Shown: positions 11,089 to 23,900, counted from the first letter of the stretch. The stretch: DNA of 64,000 nt from Trichuris trichiura (GCA_037903355.1 JBAJFE010000042.1:1066001-1130000), one strand, 5' to 3'. A program made the numbers and translations. Notes: generated by a model not told the origin, from the letters alone.

Positions 11089-14000
11089 TTTTGCACCTGA
11101 AAAAATCGTCTTCAAGTAAGCACGCGTAAGGAAAGTTACACATATAGCGAGGGTATAGCGTCCGACATGATCATTCTCCTATGTGGCAGCAGCATGTCTC
11201 TCCCACCCGCTTACTCTGTATGGTCATTTCATTGGGAAAGATCTGAAAAGAGTGACTGAACGGAATAGCTGATCCGGTGATAGGTACATTTTTACAGAAG
11301 CCCATTTATTTAACCAGGTCGATACTGAATCTGATACTCGTTGACCTTGTCGCTTGATGAGAAAGAAACTAGTTCAACAAGTCGACAATGCCGACATGGG
11401 CGAATGAGTCGATGTTCAAAAGTTTTTGGCGCCTCTTCATTGTCGACCAGACCGGCCAAACGGACAGCGACGGAAAAACCTAATCAACTATAAGTAATTA
11501 CGGACCGCTGGACACCACCACCAGAAGCCGAATATTGATAAAATCTTCGGACGGCTAATGAAAAGGGGCAACGAATGCTTTGACGCGGTGGTGGTGGTTT
11601 AGTCGATGGAATAGCGACCACATTGATGAGGCGCGACGGCAAATGCCGCCGACCATTGGAACGAAAAACGTCAGCTGCACTACGTTTCCGACGAGGCAGC
11701 GCTTATTCGACAACCGGTTTTAAGGACTTTTTCGAACAAAGAGGAATAGATGAATCATCCCCGTTGCGCTAAGCAACAAATTCACCAACGTTCAAACATT
11801 GATCGAGAGCAAAAATCAATATATAGCCAAGTGCTTCGGACTTCCGACCTGTCGATGAGACAAAATTGGCATGCTTTATGAGTGGCAAGCCGATGACGAG
11901 CGAAGGTTACGCGACGAACACGTTCCGAAGCAAATGGGTAAGTAAAGACGCTATCACCTGATGGCCTATAAGAAAACTTAAGCAACGAACGAGCAGTAGT
12001 CATCCAACTTTGAACAATGTAAACACTCGACTAGCGTTTCGTCACGGAAAAACCGAATAGTAACCTTGACAACGCCGGCCAAAAAGAGATGGAATAGATT
12101 AGCGGTTTAAAAAAAATTCACCGGCAAAAAAGCAACGCGCCTAGAAAGCAAAACTTTGCCGACTCTTTAAGACAAAACCTAACAGACTCTTCGCTGCCAC
12201 GTTGTTCATTTCAACGTCGAAAGGGTGCCACACTCTGAAAATCATTTTCCTCATTGGTGTACTGTAGGTACGATTTGCAGCGCCCTCATGCGGCTGATTT
12301 CGTCGGGCAAAAAGAAATACGCGTCTCAGCGTTTTGAAATTGCGTCAAGAACCAGAAAGCGTATAATTTATTTTTAAAGCTACAACGGGAAAGCGTTTTG
12401 CTCAAAATTTGTTATCGGCGCCGCGCGGTTAGCGGGAATATTTTTCCCAGTTCAAGAAAACGCTTTCTCCGACTTTGTTTGGGCGAAAAAGCAGCTATGT
12501 CTTAATGGGCTTTTTTGTCAATATTTTTAAAATAACGAAAGATATTTTCAACGACTTTTGTAATCAAGCTTAGTCTGATATAGCAGAGCTTATTGAACTA
12601 TTCGGTTTAAAAAGGTCTTGGGCGTGTTTCGTGATTGAATGATAAAATACTAGTAGTTAATGCGTTAATCGATTCGTTATCTTGCGAACGTTGTCTTTCT
12701 GCAAAAGAAGTTGAGCTTTTAACATTATCCATACGAAGCTGTACTCACTTTTAATGTTATGCGCTGAACTAATAATAGTTTTCCAGAGCGTTCAAGTAAT
12801 GCAATGAAGAACAAGTTTAGATCAGATTTTTAAATACGATTACAGACATCGTTGCGCGTCTCAGTAAATAGATGAACAGCCAAGATTATTGAACTTTGAT
12901 AAAATTAAAGATGTCAAATATAATTTACAGTGCTGTAACGCTCTTTGAACTTTCATCTGAAAAAACATCTGCTTGTTTAAGAAGAACTTGATAAAGTAGC
13001 ATTCACTGAATGATTCTCAGGTACCTATCCGGCTCTATACAAGTTGCAGTTGCAAACTGTTCTAAACATGTTTCTATAACACTTGTTAATACATTATTAG
13101 ATTGAGTTTAGTAGAATTTACAGCGAAAATCAATATGCATAATGTTTTGCATAAATCCCTACTAAACTTTAGTAACTCATTTTGTTCAAGCGATTGAGAG
13201 CAAAATCCATTCTTATCGAGTACAGTTTTACGGGCGTAGGTTTTTAAGGCAATTTATTCAAACAAAGAGCAAGAAAACGTTGTGTTATTTGCATGCGGGA
13301 ACGAAGAGTTCCCGAAGTTCGAAATTGGCACCCAACGAGCGAACAAGGCCTTTTCTTTTTGCCTAACGCGTTTGCGGAACCACTGCGACTAAGTTCTGAC
13401 ATGCTGATGGATATTTCAAACGCTACGAAACTTTTAACGCAACTGATAGCAGCAACACACTTGTTTTGATCGTCCAACAGGATAAATTTACAAAAAAAAA
13501 GTTTTCCGGCCGCTGCCGCAATGCAATAAGGAGCAAAGAGGCTTATGGCAGTCGCTTGATCTTCGTCGGCATTATTTGGCGCCCGAAGCTTAAGTGCTCT
13601 CGTTCACTTAGTTAGCATGTTAGCTGATAGGCTCATTGAAATGTATAAAATTTTCAGCAAAATTTTTATTATCACGCATTTAAAATCAGATTTTGGAAAA
13701 GCGTGTAATAGAAAAATTTATGCCTACTTTACAATCGGAAAGGGTATTACTGTATATTGTTACTTGCATATTCTTAATGTTTATGCTAAAGTTGTATTCC
13801 GTCAGGTGAACATTAGAAAAGGTAAGCATTTTCTTCTTAGTTCATTGAATCGTTGCTGGTTTTAGTTGTAATTTTGTTTGCCGGTTTAGTGTAGTTGCAA
13901 AGAAAATAAGAGCATACTACTGTTTCACCTTCCGTCAGCTTTACTTGAAAATGTTCTTGTAGTATGCTTATTTGCTGTCTGGCATTTTATTTGATCTTTA

Positions 14001-15265
14001 AATTGCAATCTTTCTCTTGGCCAGTTGATTCTGTACGCCATTAGTGTGGATATGAGCAGTTTCAAGCTGTTACTTTCTCCAATTTGTGTACACAGTATCC
14101 CATAAGTTTTTACTTAAACTGAACAATTAATTTGTCTTAATGTAGAGCGCGTTTTTCTCATTTTGGATTTCGCCTTTTGCGTTAAACATCGCTCGCTTAT
14201 TTAAGCATTGTTCCTTAGCGTCCCTTAGTTACTGTGTCTTCAATATGCTTAATGATCCAGCCAGTTGCATTTCTGATAAAAGAAGTTTTCCTTTCCTGCT
14301 AAAAGGTTTTGCAACTTTCTTAAAAAGCAACAAGCGCAAGGACTCCAGAAAGCTGTTCACTTGATGCATTAAGTGTTTTTTGCGTTAAAACCCACTGACT
14401 TGACGCACTTTTCATGTAGGCAGTTTAAACTTTTCAAGTCGCTTGAATTTTGTACTCCACTTTTCGAAAAAGTTTTTTTCCTTAAGAAACTGAATATGCT
14501 GACGGAATCTGCTAATTCACTGTCCTTGTATGGCAGTAAAAGTCTCGTGTTTAACCGTTTTCGCAGTGACGCGTGGCTTGATGCTGCTCAGAAGTATTTA
14601 ACACTAAGTTTGACCTTTACTTTATGCAAATGCGTTCTTACTGATTCCATTAGAAACGGTTAGATTAATAGCAAACTAAATTGCTCGGCTTGAGCATCTT
14701 ATTGCCGAACCAATAGTGTTTGTATCCCGCGTACTGTTCAAAGCTGAAAGAAGGAATGGTGAGAAGGATGTGCATGCGAACTTCATTACATCCCGCCCGT
14801 GTGCTTTTGTGCCATTAGTAAGTCTAGTGGTTAGATAGTCGTCTTGGAAAATTCAAATTATTCTCATTTCTTCTTAATATAAAAGTCGCAGTTCTAGCAG
14901 AGTTTTCATCAACGTCTTAAGAATAACAGAACTTAATGTGGTTTTGCCTTGAAGACTTGCGTACTTATTAAAAGGCGCCCCCTATTTAATTTCATAAGTT
15001 AACCAGCTCGAATTTTCAAACATAATAAAGTCATAGCTTCCCCTGTTGAGTTTTTCTTTTAGAACGAATAAATAAATTAGGTTAAGCACGGGAGTCCGAG
15101 TAAATAATGGAGTATAGTCGAAAGTTTGCCTAGAGCGCTTAACCTTTACTTGTGAGCTCTTTTCAGTCTCGTTTGCGCCTATTACATTCCGCATAGCGCT
15201 TAGAGTTGTTCCTTTCGTATTTTACAGAAGCGGCATAACTTATTTGCAGACAAGCGTAGTCAAAA
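11089..15265. other. Gene-poor stretch, ELOVL to CAMLG
   Basis: About 4.2 kb without a recognisable gene. The part at about 11300-12250 is less T-rich than the rest and has longish but broken frames on the plus strand, which might be a degraded coding element; I recognise no domain. From 12.3 kb onward it is AT-rich with stop codons in all frames. One hairpin (13903-13975) is listed separately. Confidence 0.5.
13903..13975. repeat. Imperfect hairpin of about 73 nt
   Basis: Left arm AAATAAGAGCATACTAC (from 13904) pairs with right arm GTAGTATGCTTATTT (13959-13973) apart from a 2-nt bulge, with a loop of about 38 nt. Size and shape resemble a microRNA precursor, but the arms are AT-rich and the paired stem is short for one. 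Confidence 0.4.
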
Positions 15266-16024
15266 ATGGACATGGAAGAGATTGCAAAGCGCGAAGCGGT
15301 TCGTCAAAAGATTCTTGACAATGCCGAACTTCGATTGAACAAAGTTCTCGGCAAAAGTGGTAAGAGTTTCCGCATTTAAATTCCTACCATTATCTACGCT
15401 GGCGTCAGGAGCAACTTCGCCAGATTCGGACGAACAAAAGAATGGTGTGAAACGCAAGACGGTCTCTAATCGTCGGTGCGTTTTATTATTTGTATTGCAT
15501 TGTAGGTGACCTCATAAGGCAACTTTTAGGGATTCGTCTCCGGTTAAATACGATCCGCCGGTGTTCGCAATGTCTACTGTAGCATCAGCAGACCTGCCAT
15601 GGTATGAAGCAAAGTCAGAATGGCTACTCGTTGCCTTAGGCGTATTCCTCCGACTTTTGGTTATCTTCTTCCAAAGCATTGTGAGAACAATGAAGTCTTT
15701 GAAAAGGCAATAATTTAAATTTAATCGATTTTAGAACATTGGACTTTGGTTCCTTATATTGGACACGGCTGGGCAATTCCTGAGAACTAAGAAGCCATCG
15801 GTACGTGTTGCTTATGGGAATGTTACCCAATGATTTGTGTTACATTTCAGCCCTATCCAGAACACTGCTTTTTCATTGACGTGTGTTTGTCATTCGCTTT
15901 GCCTCTGAAACTTGTTGTTGCATTTGGTCGAATTGCCGACTTTGTAGGTGCCGTTTTTGCGGATTGCTGCTTCATGTTCACGGGGTTCCTGCTGACTCAC
16001 CTTTTCCTTTTGTGCTTACAATGA
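15266..16024 (+). CDS. CAMLG: CAMLG/GET2-like tail-anchored protein receptor
   Basis: Five exons (15266-15359, 15409-15475, 15530-15680, 15735-15800, 15851-16024) give 183 residues in one frame. The N-terminus (IAKREAVRQKILDNAEL then RLNKVLG) matches the conserved basic helix of CAML/Get2 that docks the TRC40/Get3 ATPase. A charged, low-complexity linker follows, then hydrophobic segments at about 85-101, 106-120, 133-150 and the C-terminal end. The last block (LPLKLVVAFGRIADFVGAVF then ADCCFMFTGFLLTHLF) follows the order of the CAML C-terminal helices. By family knowledge the protein would, with WRB/Get1, insert tail-anchored proteins into the ER membrane. It is much shorter than human CAML and diverged, so the call rests on the N-terminal helix plus topology. 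It converges on a minus-strand gene 113 bases away. Confidence 0.72.
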
Positions 16025-16137
16025 GATTCGTCTTTAGCCAGTTTTGTTCCTTTGTCAAAGTTGAACGTTTTGAATCGAATTTCTTTACAAACTTGGTCAT
16101 TTACACTTTGCATGGGAAGAGAGAGCGACTTCAACTT

Positions 16138-16559
16138 TTAATGATTAGCTAGTCTTCGTTTTTCCATTTCTGCGAACGAAATACGCGGCACATTGTACAA
16201 GTAGGATCGATAGTTTTTCATTTTCACCGTAAAAGTGACCGGCTTACCGGTGACAAATCCTGGAATGTAGTTGGTCACTGCTTTATGCTTGCTTGGTTTG
16301 CTTGGTTGTTTGCCTGTAACTTTTGTCGGCTTGAACGTAGCAGTAGTTTCAGGCGTAGCAACTGTTGCATTGCTCTTTGATGGATTGAATAGCTTATCTC
16401 CAATGAAGTCTCTCAATGGCATGAGCAGGTGTGAAATCAGCTGTGCATAACTTGTTCCTTGAAACGAAAATTATGAGCGGTAACAGTTGGACATAGATAA
16501 GATGAGAACGTACCGAAGAGAGATCCACAGAAAAATGTCAAAAGTAGTAACCTTTGCAT
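16138..16559 (-). CDS. Small secreted protein, unknown family
   Basis: Two exons on the minus strand (16559-16514 and 16457-16138) join in frame (phase 1, donor CG|GTACGT, acceptor TTCAAG) to 121 residues. The first 20 residues form a clear signal peptide (MQRLLLLTFFCGSLFG, cleavage expected after about TSYA). The mature part is basic and rich in Lys, Thr and Pro in its middle, then has a Tyr/Pro-containing tail (PVTFTVKMKNYRSYLYNVP) ending RRLANH. It has no cysteines after the signal peptide and I recognise no domain. It could be a secreted effector, a cuticle or egg-shell component, or a peptide precursor; basic pairs near the end are weak support for processing. Confidence 0.6.
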
Positions 16560-19157
16560 GTCTCCACGCCAAGTGCTGCTTCTGTATTCATATGCAGTTC
16601 TTTTATGTCTAAACAGCCCATTGAAGTTCATTGCCTTCGAAAAGCGAGCGAAAGGACCGGTAGAAAGTTAGGAAAAATGACTTGTGCACTTTTCGTGCAT
16701 GGAGCGACCATCGTCTGCCTGGCACAGTGGCGCACTATTCTTCTGCTGTAGACGAGAGGCCGGTAACGTCGCTTCGTATTTCTTCGAACGAAACAGTTTT
16801 AACTTTTCGCGCTAACAGAAAAACACTTTTTTTTATTGATTTATGTTTTATACGCAACACTTTAATCTGTTAAGTGCGAGATACGCGCGTCAAGCCGAAG
16901 AAACTAAATGTGGGTCCTTGCACAAAACGAAGGACAATTTGTCAAAGTAATTTTATTTGCAAAATACTTAAGTAAGGCTTATTCAGTAACTTCGAGTTTA
17001 TGCAATGCGACGCTATATTACACAGATTTTTTTACCCTTTGCGCGAATACATTCTGGCAGGTTTTTGCTTATGTTTTCTTTAAGAACATTAAAACATAAA
17101 TTTACACAGGCTGTTAGTTAAACCCTGAAAGGCGTAGCTCCGCTGTCGCTTCGCTTTTAGTTCAAATTGTAAATGTTACCTGAATTCTAAAGATACTGTC
17201 GAGCAAATGATGATTCATTGCACTGTTTGATTAAGACTCTGCCTAATAGCCCTAGCTGTTGTTATTCAACTTTTCTAGTATTCAATTTTATTTCTTATCG
17301 GTACAATTTCCAGCACATTTGGTTGCTACTCAGCAGAAAACATTTTGCCGCCAACAAGACTTTTTTAATGTGCGTGCTTGAAATACTTTGTTTTTAAGCG
17401 CGTCCGATCTGTGGAGCTTTTTAAGCAAGCAAAACCTGACCGGATAAACGGAAAACCTGAAGTTCATTTTTCAAATACAGTACAGCTTAATCGAGTATTC
17501 GTTTTTTAAATCGTTGGCGAAAGGCTCGGCAACTCTGTGATGAAGACGGTAAGTTATTTACTAATTCCGCAATGCTGAAGCAATTTAAAAATCCGTCAAA
17601 ATGAACTGTTTCCATACTGTCAGTCGAAACGTCATCTGCGTTTGTGTGAACGAAAGAGTCTAATGGTCGACTTGTGATTATTTTGTACAAATGATCGGCA
17701 GTTGTCGTACTGATCTCCTGTCCATTGTTTCAACTTAAAGCTAATGTTTCGGTGAGTCAGATTTGCCGCGAGTTCAATTTCCCTTTTTGACTTCTGCTAA
17801 AATAAACTTGTACAAGTAGTTTCTCAACTTGACTAAGCAAATAAAATAGGCGAGGAGTAGATAACAGATGAAGTATATTTTCACTTTCGAAGGGCTGCTT
17901 AGTATGTCTTACAGTAAGACGTAAGATATTTCCCATCCAGACACTGGGTTATGCTATTGCAAGTTTTGCTATTTGCTATACATATGGTGTCTTTCAACGC
18001 GAAGCGATATTTTGATACTAGTTTCTTTACTTGACGTTTTTTCTTATGGTGGGGAAGGTTTGTAATTAAGCTGCACAGATCCTCTCCAAAGAATGGTCAG
18101 GTACACTGCTAGCGAGAACGTAAGACGAAATTGTTAGGGAGAATGAGTTCATTCGATAAGAACTTATATGGGCCATTGGGAACAATGGGTGTAATTAGCG
18201 TTAGTATTTATTAGCTAGTACACTCTGTATCTCGCTAACCGCTGTTCCTTTGACTCCAGCGGTGGCACGATTACTTTTGATTTAAAGCGCCTCTTTCGTG
18301 CACCCTATGAGTTTCCTTGGACATCGCGGCAGGTGGTAACCCCCCTCTTGAACCTCTGGTCAGTTTCCCTGCAACTAAGCAAACTCTGCGTGTGTTGATC
18401 GAATCGTGAAATAAAATATTGCCCTTTCTTCCATATAGAGGAAGGGTTGCAACCACACTTAAGTTTCGTAGACAACGGCCGTTCTCTTGTCACTTCTAAC
18501 AATTTCCACCGTGGTCTGACGTCGATTAAAAAATTTTATTAAAAATTTATGCGGATACGTTGCGTATGCGTTACATTGATAAGTACTAGTATTAATAACG
18601 CGAGCTTGCGAGTAAAGGGAACGTATTCTCATTTATTACCAAAGTCGCATCAAGCTTCTTGATTGAATTATTGCCGTTGTTATCGTAGTGCGACTTACTA
18701 CGTTAATAAGCTTTCATCTCTTGTTGAAGTCAGCTTGGATAGCTGTATAGAGCTTCTGTTGAATCGTTTGGTTTTTCGGCAATCGAACAAACGATGTAAC
18801 CGTTTCTAAACTATTTAAATCATTACACTGTGCATGCTGGAGAATAATACATTGTTTCAAAAAGCTGGGTTCGGCAGTTATAGGCTTACTAACCAGTATC
18901 GTTTTATTCATGACGTAGGTGGTAACGGAAGTGAATTATTCGTCTTTACTGTCCCTCCTGACCATTGTACAACGGCTACTTGCGTGCACCTACAGCGTGC
19001 AATTAATTAATACAGAATTTCTAACATGTATTGGCTGGCCGTGACTCAGGTACAATATTTAATTACAATGTCCGTAAGGTAACGATCTTCTTAAGGCAAA
19101 TGCCTTGAAAAGGAAGGTTGTATCCAGCGTTCGCATAGCTTTCTAGTTTCATCCACT
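16560..19157. other. Intergenic, nothing recognised
   Basis: AT-rich sequence with only short open stretches (for example 17487-17690 and 18714-18911 on the minus strand) lacking domains or splice partners. It presumably contains promoters of the small secreted protein gene (minus) and the GPCR gene (plus). Confidence 0.5.
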
Positions 19158-20222
19158 ATGGTTAACGAAAGCGCGGTATCCGCCGTAACTGTGGCGAGTA
19201 ATGGCAGTTGGTTGGAGCCGGATTCGTCGGCTATCAGTAATGAGTCAGTTCCTTTCGTCGTTTTGCTTATGCCACAACTGGAACCGTTTCGATACGCTGA
19301 CATTGTCCTTTCAATTGTTGTTGTAATAGAGAGCGGTCTTTGCGCTTTGACAATACTGCTGAACAAGATGCTAATGCAAAGCAACATTGCTATTCTTGTT
19401 GCCCTGTTGTTCATTGCGTATATAGTGTTGAACTTTGGTATATTGGTCAACCATTCGTTGGCATTAAATTATTTCAAACAGGAAGACGAATTCTTAGCAA
19501 CAGGAAGCTTGTGCTTCTTGAAATGGGTGCTGTTGGCCTGCGGTGGGGCTTTCGTTATAGATGTGTCATTTTTGATTGCCTTTGATAGATGCGCCGGCTC
19601 CATTTTCGATTTGTCGTCTTATCATTGCGGGAAACGGTGGTGGCTTTTTGCCAAAATGGCTTTGATTTCAATTCACCTTATCTCGATCACGCTGCGACTT
19701 GGAGCATGGCTTCAAGACGATTTTGCCTTGTGCACCGTTGTGGAACTGACCAAATGGGAAAGTTTTCTATTCGTACGCGTTGAATATAATGCGCTTATAA
19801 CAGCCACACTCGTAATGTACGTGTTTGGAATCATTTGGGCCAGACACAATGTGCGTAAATATACGAATCAAGAAAGCATTGCAGCTACAAGCAAGGCGCA
19901 GCTCAGGCAGAAAATGTTGGTTACATTGACTCTGAGCTTTTTCTTATCTTCTTTTTCCTTTGTTGCCACCAGTGTTACCGTAGTCATAAGCGAGTATGTC
20001 CAAGACGAGTCGACTCTGCTTGCGGTGCTTAAGTTTCTCTGTTTAAATTCGATTGGCAGTTTTCTGAGCATCAATTTGCTCCTGGTTCGCACGAAGCAAA
20101 TTCGTCAAGCGATAGTTGGTCTCTGCATTAAGAAGCGTCCCGTCGTTAGGGATTCTCTGAGCGCATTTCGAGCCGCAATGGCGAATGACCAATTGTCCAT
20201 ATCGCAGCTTTGGTTTGGCTGA
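19158..20222 (+). CDS. Seven-helix GPCR, nematode chemoreceptor-like
   Basis: An intronless 354-residue frame with seven hydrophobic helices: about 48-70, 75-97, 113-137, 160-182, 205-227, 248-272 and 283-305. The N-terminus has three N-glycosylation sequons (NES, NGS, NES). Helix 3 ends in FLIAFDRC, a DRY-type motif with Cys in place of Tyr, and helix 7 lacks the classic NPxxY, having NSIGSFLSINLLL instead. A cytoplasmic tail of about 45 residues follows. This looks like a rhodopsin-superfamily nematode receptor (srsx-like or another chemoreceptor family); I cannot assign the ligand or family firmly. The start is the first ATG of the open frame and precedes the extracellular glycosylated segment. 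The gene converges on the large Kunitz gene 0.5 kb downstream. Confidence 0.75.
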   Translation: MVNESAVSAVTVASNGSWLEPDSSAISNESVPFVVLLMPQLEPFRYADIVLSIVVVIESGLCALTILLNKMLMQSNIAILVALLFIAYIVLNFGILVNHSLALNYFKQEDEFLATGSLCFLKWVLLACGGAFVIDVSFLIAFDRCAGSIFDLSSYHCGKRWWLFAKMALISIHLISITLRLGAWLQDDFALCTVVELTKWESFLFVRVEYNALITATLVMYVFGIIWARHNVRKYTNQESIAATSKAQLRQKMLVTLTLSFFLSSFSFVATSVTVVISEYVQDESTLLAVLKFLCLNSIGSFLSINLLLVRTKQIRQAIVGLCIKKRPVVRDSLSAFRAAMANDQLSISQLWFG

Positions 20223-20771
20223 ATTACGGAACAAATATTCAAAATTTAACGTTGCTTGGTTTGAAAAATATTTGCATTGGGGTCATTTTCAGCGTCATTT
20301 AACCTTTGCTTTCGTTTTGCTATTCTACTACGCTATTATGAATGAATAGTTCGTTGCTTTTCGATGAGCATAAAACACGAAGGTAATGGTTGCAATGAAT
20401 TTGCAAAGATCATTTTCAACAATGATGTGCGAGTTTAATTGATTATTCTTTTTGGAAATGCAATGGTTGTCCTAACTGACGCAATTACTTTTCACATTTT
20501 ATTAATTAGGCTTGTCGAGTTGGCATTATCTGTTAGCGCAGTTGGAGTGAGTAAAACTAGGCCGGCTGAGGTGAGCTTCTAAGCTCATTTACATAAAGTG
20601 GGACTTACCAAGTGACGCCTATTTAAAAATTTAAATTTTTAAATTGTTCCAAGTTCAACTTAGTTGCAAGTGAGAATCTTTTAAACAAGGCAAGCACAAG
20701 TTGTCACTTTTATTTGGTCGTACGGTGCAATAGTGAAGCCGGACAAATTTTCTACCCGTAGATCTGATAGG
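20223..20771. other. Convergent spacer, GPCR to Kunitz gene
   Basis: 3' flanks only. An AATAAA polyadenylation signal for the minus-strand Kunitz gene lies at 20709-20714. No coding frame was found. Confidence 0.5.
20709..20714 (-). terminator. Candidate poly(A) signal of multi-Kunitz gene
   Basis: On the minus strand the sequence reads AATAAA about 58 nt after the stop codon of the multi-Kunitz gene. Confidence 0.5.
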
Positions 20772-20962
20772 TCACTCGTTGTTTTCCAACTCGCATTGGC
20801 TTTGACAAAATTCTATCGTGTCGAAGTTGTTCAAGTTACCGCCGCAACCAGAGAACTCAAATGGCACACATTGGCCAGAGGGTCCGTGAAAAGCGAATCG
20901 CATCTGCGGAACGTGTTTGCAATGAGAGTAACCTCGGTGGATAGGCAATAAGCAGATCGCAT
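20772..20962 (-). other. C-terminal six-cysteine Kunitz domain exon
   Basis: Last exon of the giant protein. It is the only Kunitz domain here with all six cysteines: CLLPIHRGYSHCKHV, then GQC, SGCGGNLNNF, FCQSQC and the end ELENNE. Lysine directly follows the second cysteine (P1 position), which would suit trypsin-like targets, although the loop between cysteines 1 and 2 has two more residues than BPTI. Confidence 0.85.
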
Positions 20963-23900
20963 CTAAACAAAAACTAAGTCTAAACAAAAACGAAGCTTTT
21001 TGCAGAAGCTATTACGTACTGACATCGGGGCAACAGTATTGATCCAAGCCATCCATAGATATGCACCTATAGTTGAGAGGGCAGCCAGCCTTGCATCCAT
21101 TTGGTTCCCATTCATTGCTACCGTACGGTTCCCCGTAAGGGCATCGCCTTGATGATATCATTTTCTTCGTTTTCCCACCTTTGTCAGCGCAGCGAATGGT
21201 ACATTCGGAATAAGTCATAAAGTTATTAGCATTTCCTCCCAGTCCGCTGTAAACAAAGCTGAGGCATTGTCTTGAGGTCGCGTCGAAGTACCACCGCTTA
21301 ATGTTATCCATTCCTATGCCGACTTCAATCGGGTACTTACAGGGATCGCTCATTCCATGGCAACACACCCCGCCGGAAAGGTCAGCATCAGTGTGACAGT
21401 AATAAGTCTTAGGACATGGCATCCCAGCAGCGTCGTCACATCTCATTGGTTGGCCAGGTCCGTCAAAATAAGGCAACGAGCCTTGAGGGCAAACGTTTTC
21501 CCATTCTTTAAGCGGAACGTGATAAGCTTAACAAGGAAAACAAAATCACGTGATGCACATAAGCCTTGTGAATAAATACATTTCAACTGCTTTGTATAAT
21601 ATAATTTCTTATACCTAATTTTTTAGGACAGCATACGCTGGATGATATCCATCTGCCTACGTGGCAGTAGTGTTCTTTGGGACATTCGAAGTCGCTGACG
21701 CAATGCATCAATTCGCCATCTGTGGTACGAAAAGGTTGACCGCTGCATGGGTTGCGCGAGTCTGCCAGGCCAAGTAGAACACGGTGGCGAGAACGATATC
21801 GGCGTCGAAATTTACCGATGCACCGACCGTAGCATAATTCCTCGGCTGCAAAATTGTTAGCATTGCCCAAAGTGCCGTGGTAGATGAAAGGTTCGCATGC
21901 GCCGCTTCGCTTGTTGTAAAACCATCGCCTCAAGGTGTAAGGTCCTAAGCCGGCATTTTGAGGTTGTTCGCAAGCTTTGCCTCCTGGAAATGTAGGATCT
22001 ACGGTAGCGACAATTGGCTTGAAAGCCAGTTGGCTTCTAACCGGACGGGCAGCAGACGGATTCCCTGTGGCCAACGTGGCAAAAGTGGTCAACTGGGCAA
22101 ATGTAAGGATTCTCAGCACTGCATTGGATAATTGTTCCGGCGAATTCCGAAAGTGGTGTCCCCTCGGAGCACGGATTGACGAATTCTGTTTAAAAGAGTT
22201 TTTTTTAAAGCCAAACAGGCAGCAGACTGAAAAATACCTGTGCAATGTTCTTGGCAGAGCTTTTTGCTAAGAAAATTGTTTCTGTTTCCGCCCAAACCTC
22301 GATAAATGAAATGTACGCATCGCTTTGCGGCCGCACTGAAATGCCATCGGTTCAACGTTGCATCACCGGTGCCAATGGACAACGGCAATTCGCACATATT
22401 TTCCCCTACAGAGGACAGTCACTTTCCGCTGTCGTGACGCAATGTATACCTCCTGGGCAGCAGACCGTCGAGTCTCTGTTGACGCCAACGTGGCACCAAT
22501 AGCCCAATGGACAAGTGCTTGCCGAACCTTGGTTGCAGAAACGAATCATTCCAGTACTGAGTTCCCGGTAAGGCTCTCCGCGAGCACATGGGTTGACAAA
22601 TTCTGAAAATTGGATCAGTCTAACCGTACTGAACGTTTTGTACCCTTTGCTTTATACCCCTTTTGGAATTTTAACTTTTTTTAGTCAGTATAATCTCATT
22701 TAATGCCCCTTAGTAGTCCATTTTAATATTGTTAACTTCATTTGCATAAGAGCTCACTTCCACATATCATAGATGAATTTGCCAATGGTGTAAAGAAATT
22801 TTACATTTGCATTGCGCAGTCCATTGCCATTGGTCAGGTCGGCTTGAATACTACCAGGTGAGCAGTTCTTTTGATTGATAATATTCTGAATGACAAAGTC
22901 GTCCCTACTGTGAAGTTAGCTTTGCCTTTAAAATCATGTGCGTCTCATAACTCTGTCTTGTATTAATTTATAGTTTCTTCTGTCAGTTCAATTCGTGCAA
23001 TGTAATCAAATAACATTGTAAATTAAACTCTGCGTGCCTTACAACGCTACATCCTCCGGCCTGTGGATAAGAGGGGTATAATCGTAGTAAATATTCCTTA
23101 CGATCTCCTTATAATAATAAATCGCTTTCTTGGAGAGGATCACCGATAAGGTAGCGTGTACGCATTAAAAAACGTAGAGCAGCCAAGCTCTATTTCAGGT
23201 AGCGCCTTAGTTTCAAAGAAGAGAGAATACGAGGACGTTATTGCGTCCCAAGTTGCGTATAGTTGTTTCTGGGACATTTTGCGTACACTATTAATAAATC
23301 AATGACACGTGTTGTTGACATAAGCGTCTAAACGCGAAGATTAGCTAGGTGAGCAGCGAAAAACTGTTCCGTCCAATCAAAAGCTATTGACAACCATTAT
23401 TTTGGGGCAGTTCTTCGTTCACCCGACGACAAGCTAGTCGTACAGTTGAATTTCATGAGCATGAAACAAAGGAAAGAGAAAAAATGGTACGATCACAGAC
23501 CTGGACATTTCAGGCGGCATTCCGACTTTGTTAGAAAGTTGTTTGAATTCCCTCCAGCGCCTGAGTAGAAGAATGGTTTGCAAGTTCGTTCCAACAGGTC
23601 GAAGTACCAACGCGGGGCGGTCGCCGTCCATGCGTTTTCACCTTCATTCAACGGTTCCGCACAGGGCTGCGCATCTGTAAAAGGCGGCAAGAAGTGATGT
23701 GAACATGAAATACGACACAAAAAAGCACCCTTAATTCTCGCCGGTTCGTCCGAGCAGTTGCATCGACTGAAAGCCTAATTTTGTCCACAGCAACCAGACA
23801 ACGTTAAGGGCAAACCTGTTTCCTACCGTAAAGCGACCGACTACTAACTTTTGCTGTTTACTCGTGTAGATAGATAGATAGCAAGTTCGACGTTGCGTCG

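Noticed and set aside
17487..17690. 67-codon minus-strand frame
   Set aside because: Looks protein-like in composition but has no domain, and flanking splice signals do not lead to further exons.
18714..18911. 65-codon minus-strand frame
   Set aside because: No signal peptide, domain or splice partner; length is within chance expectation.
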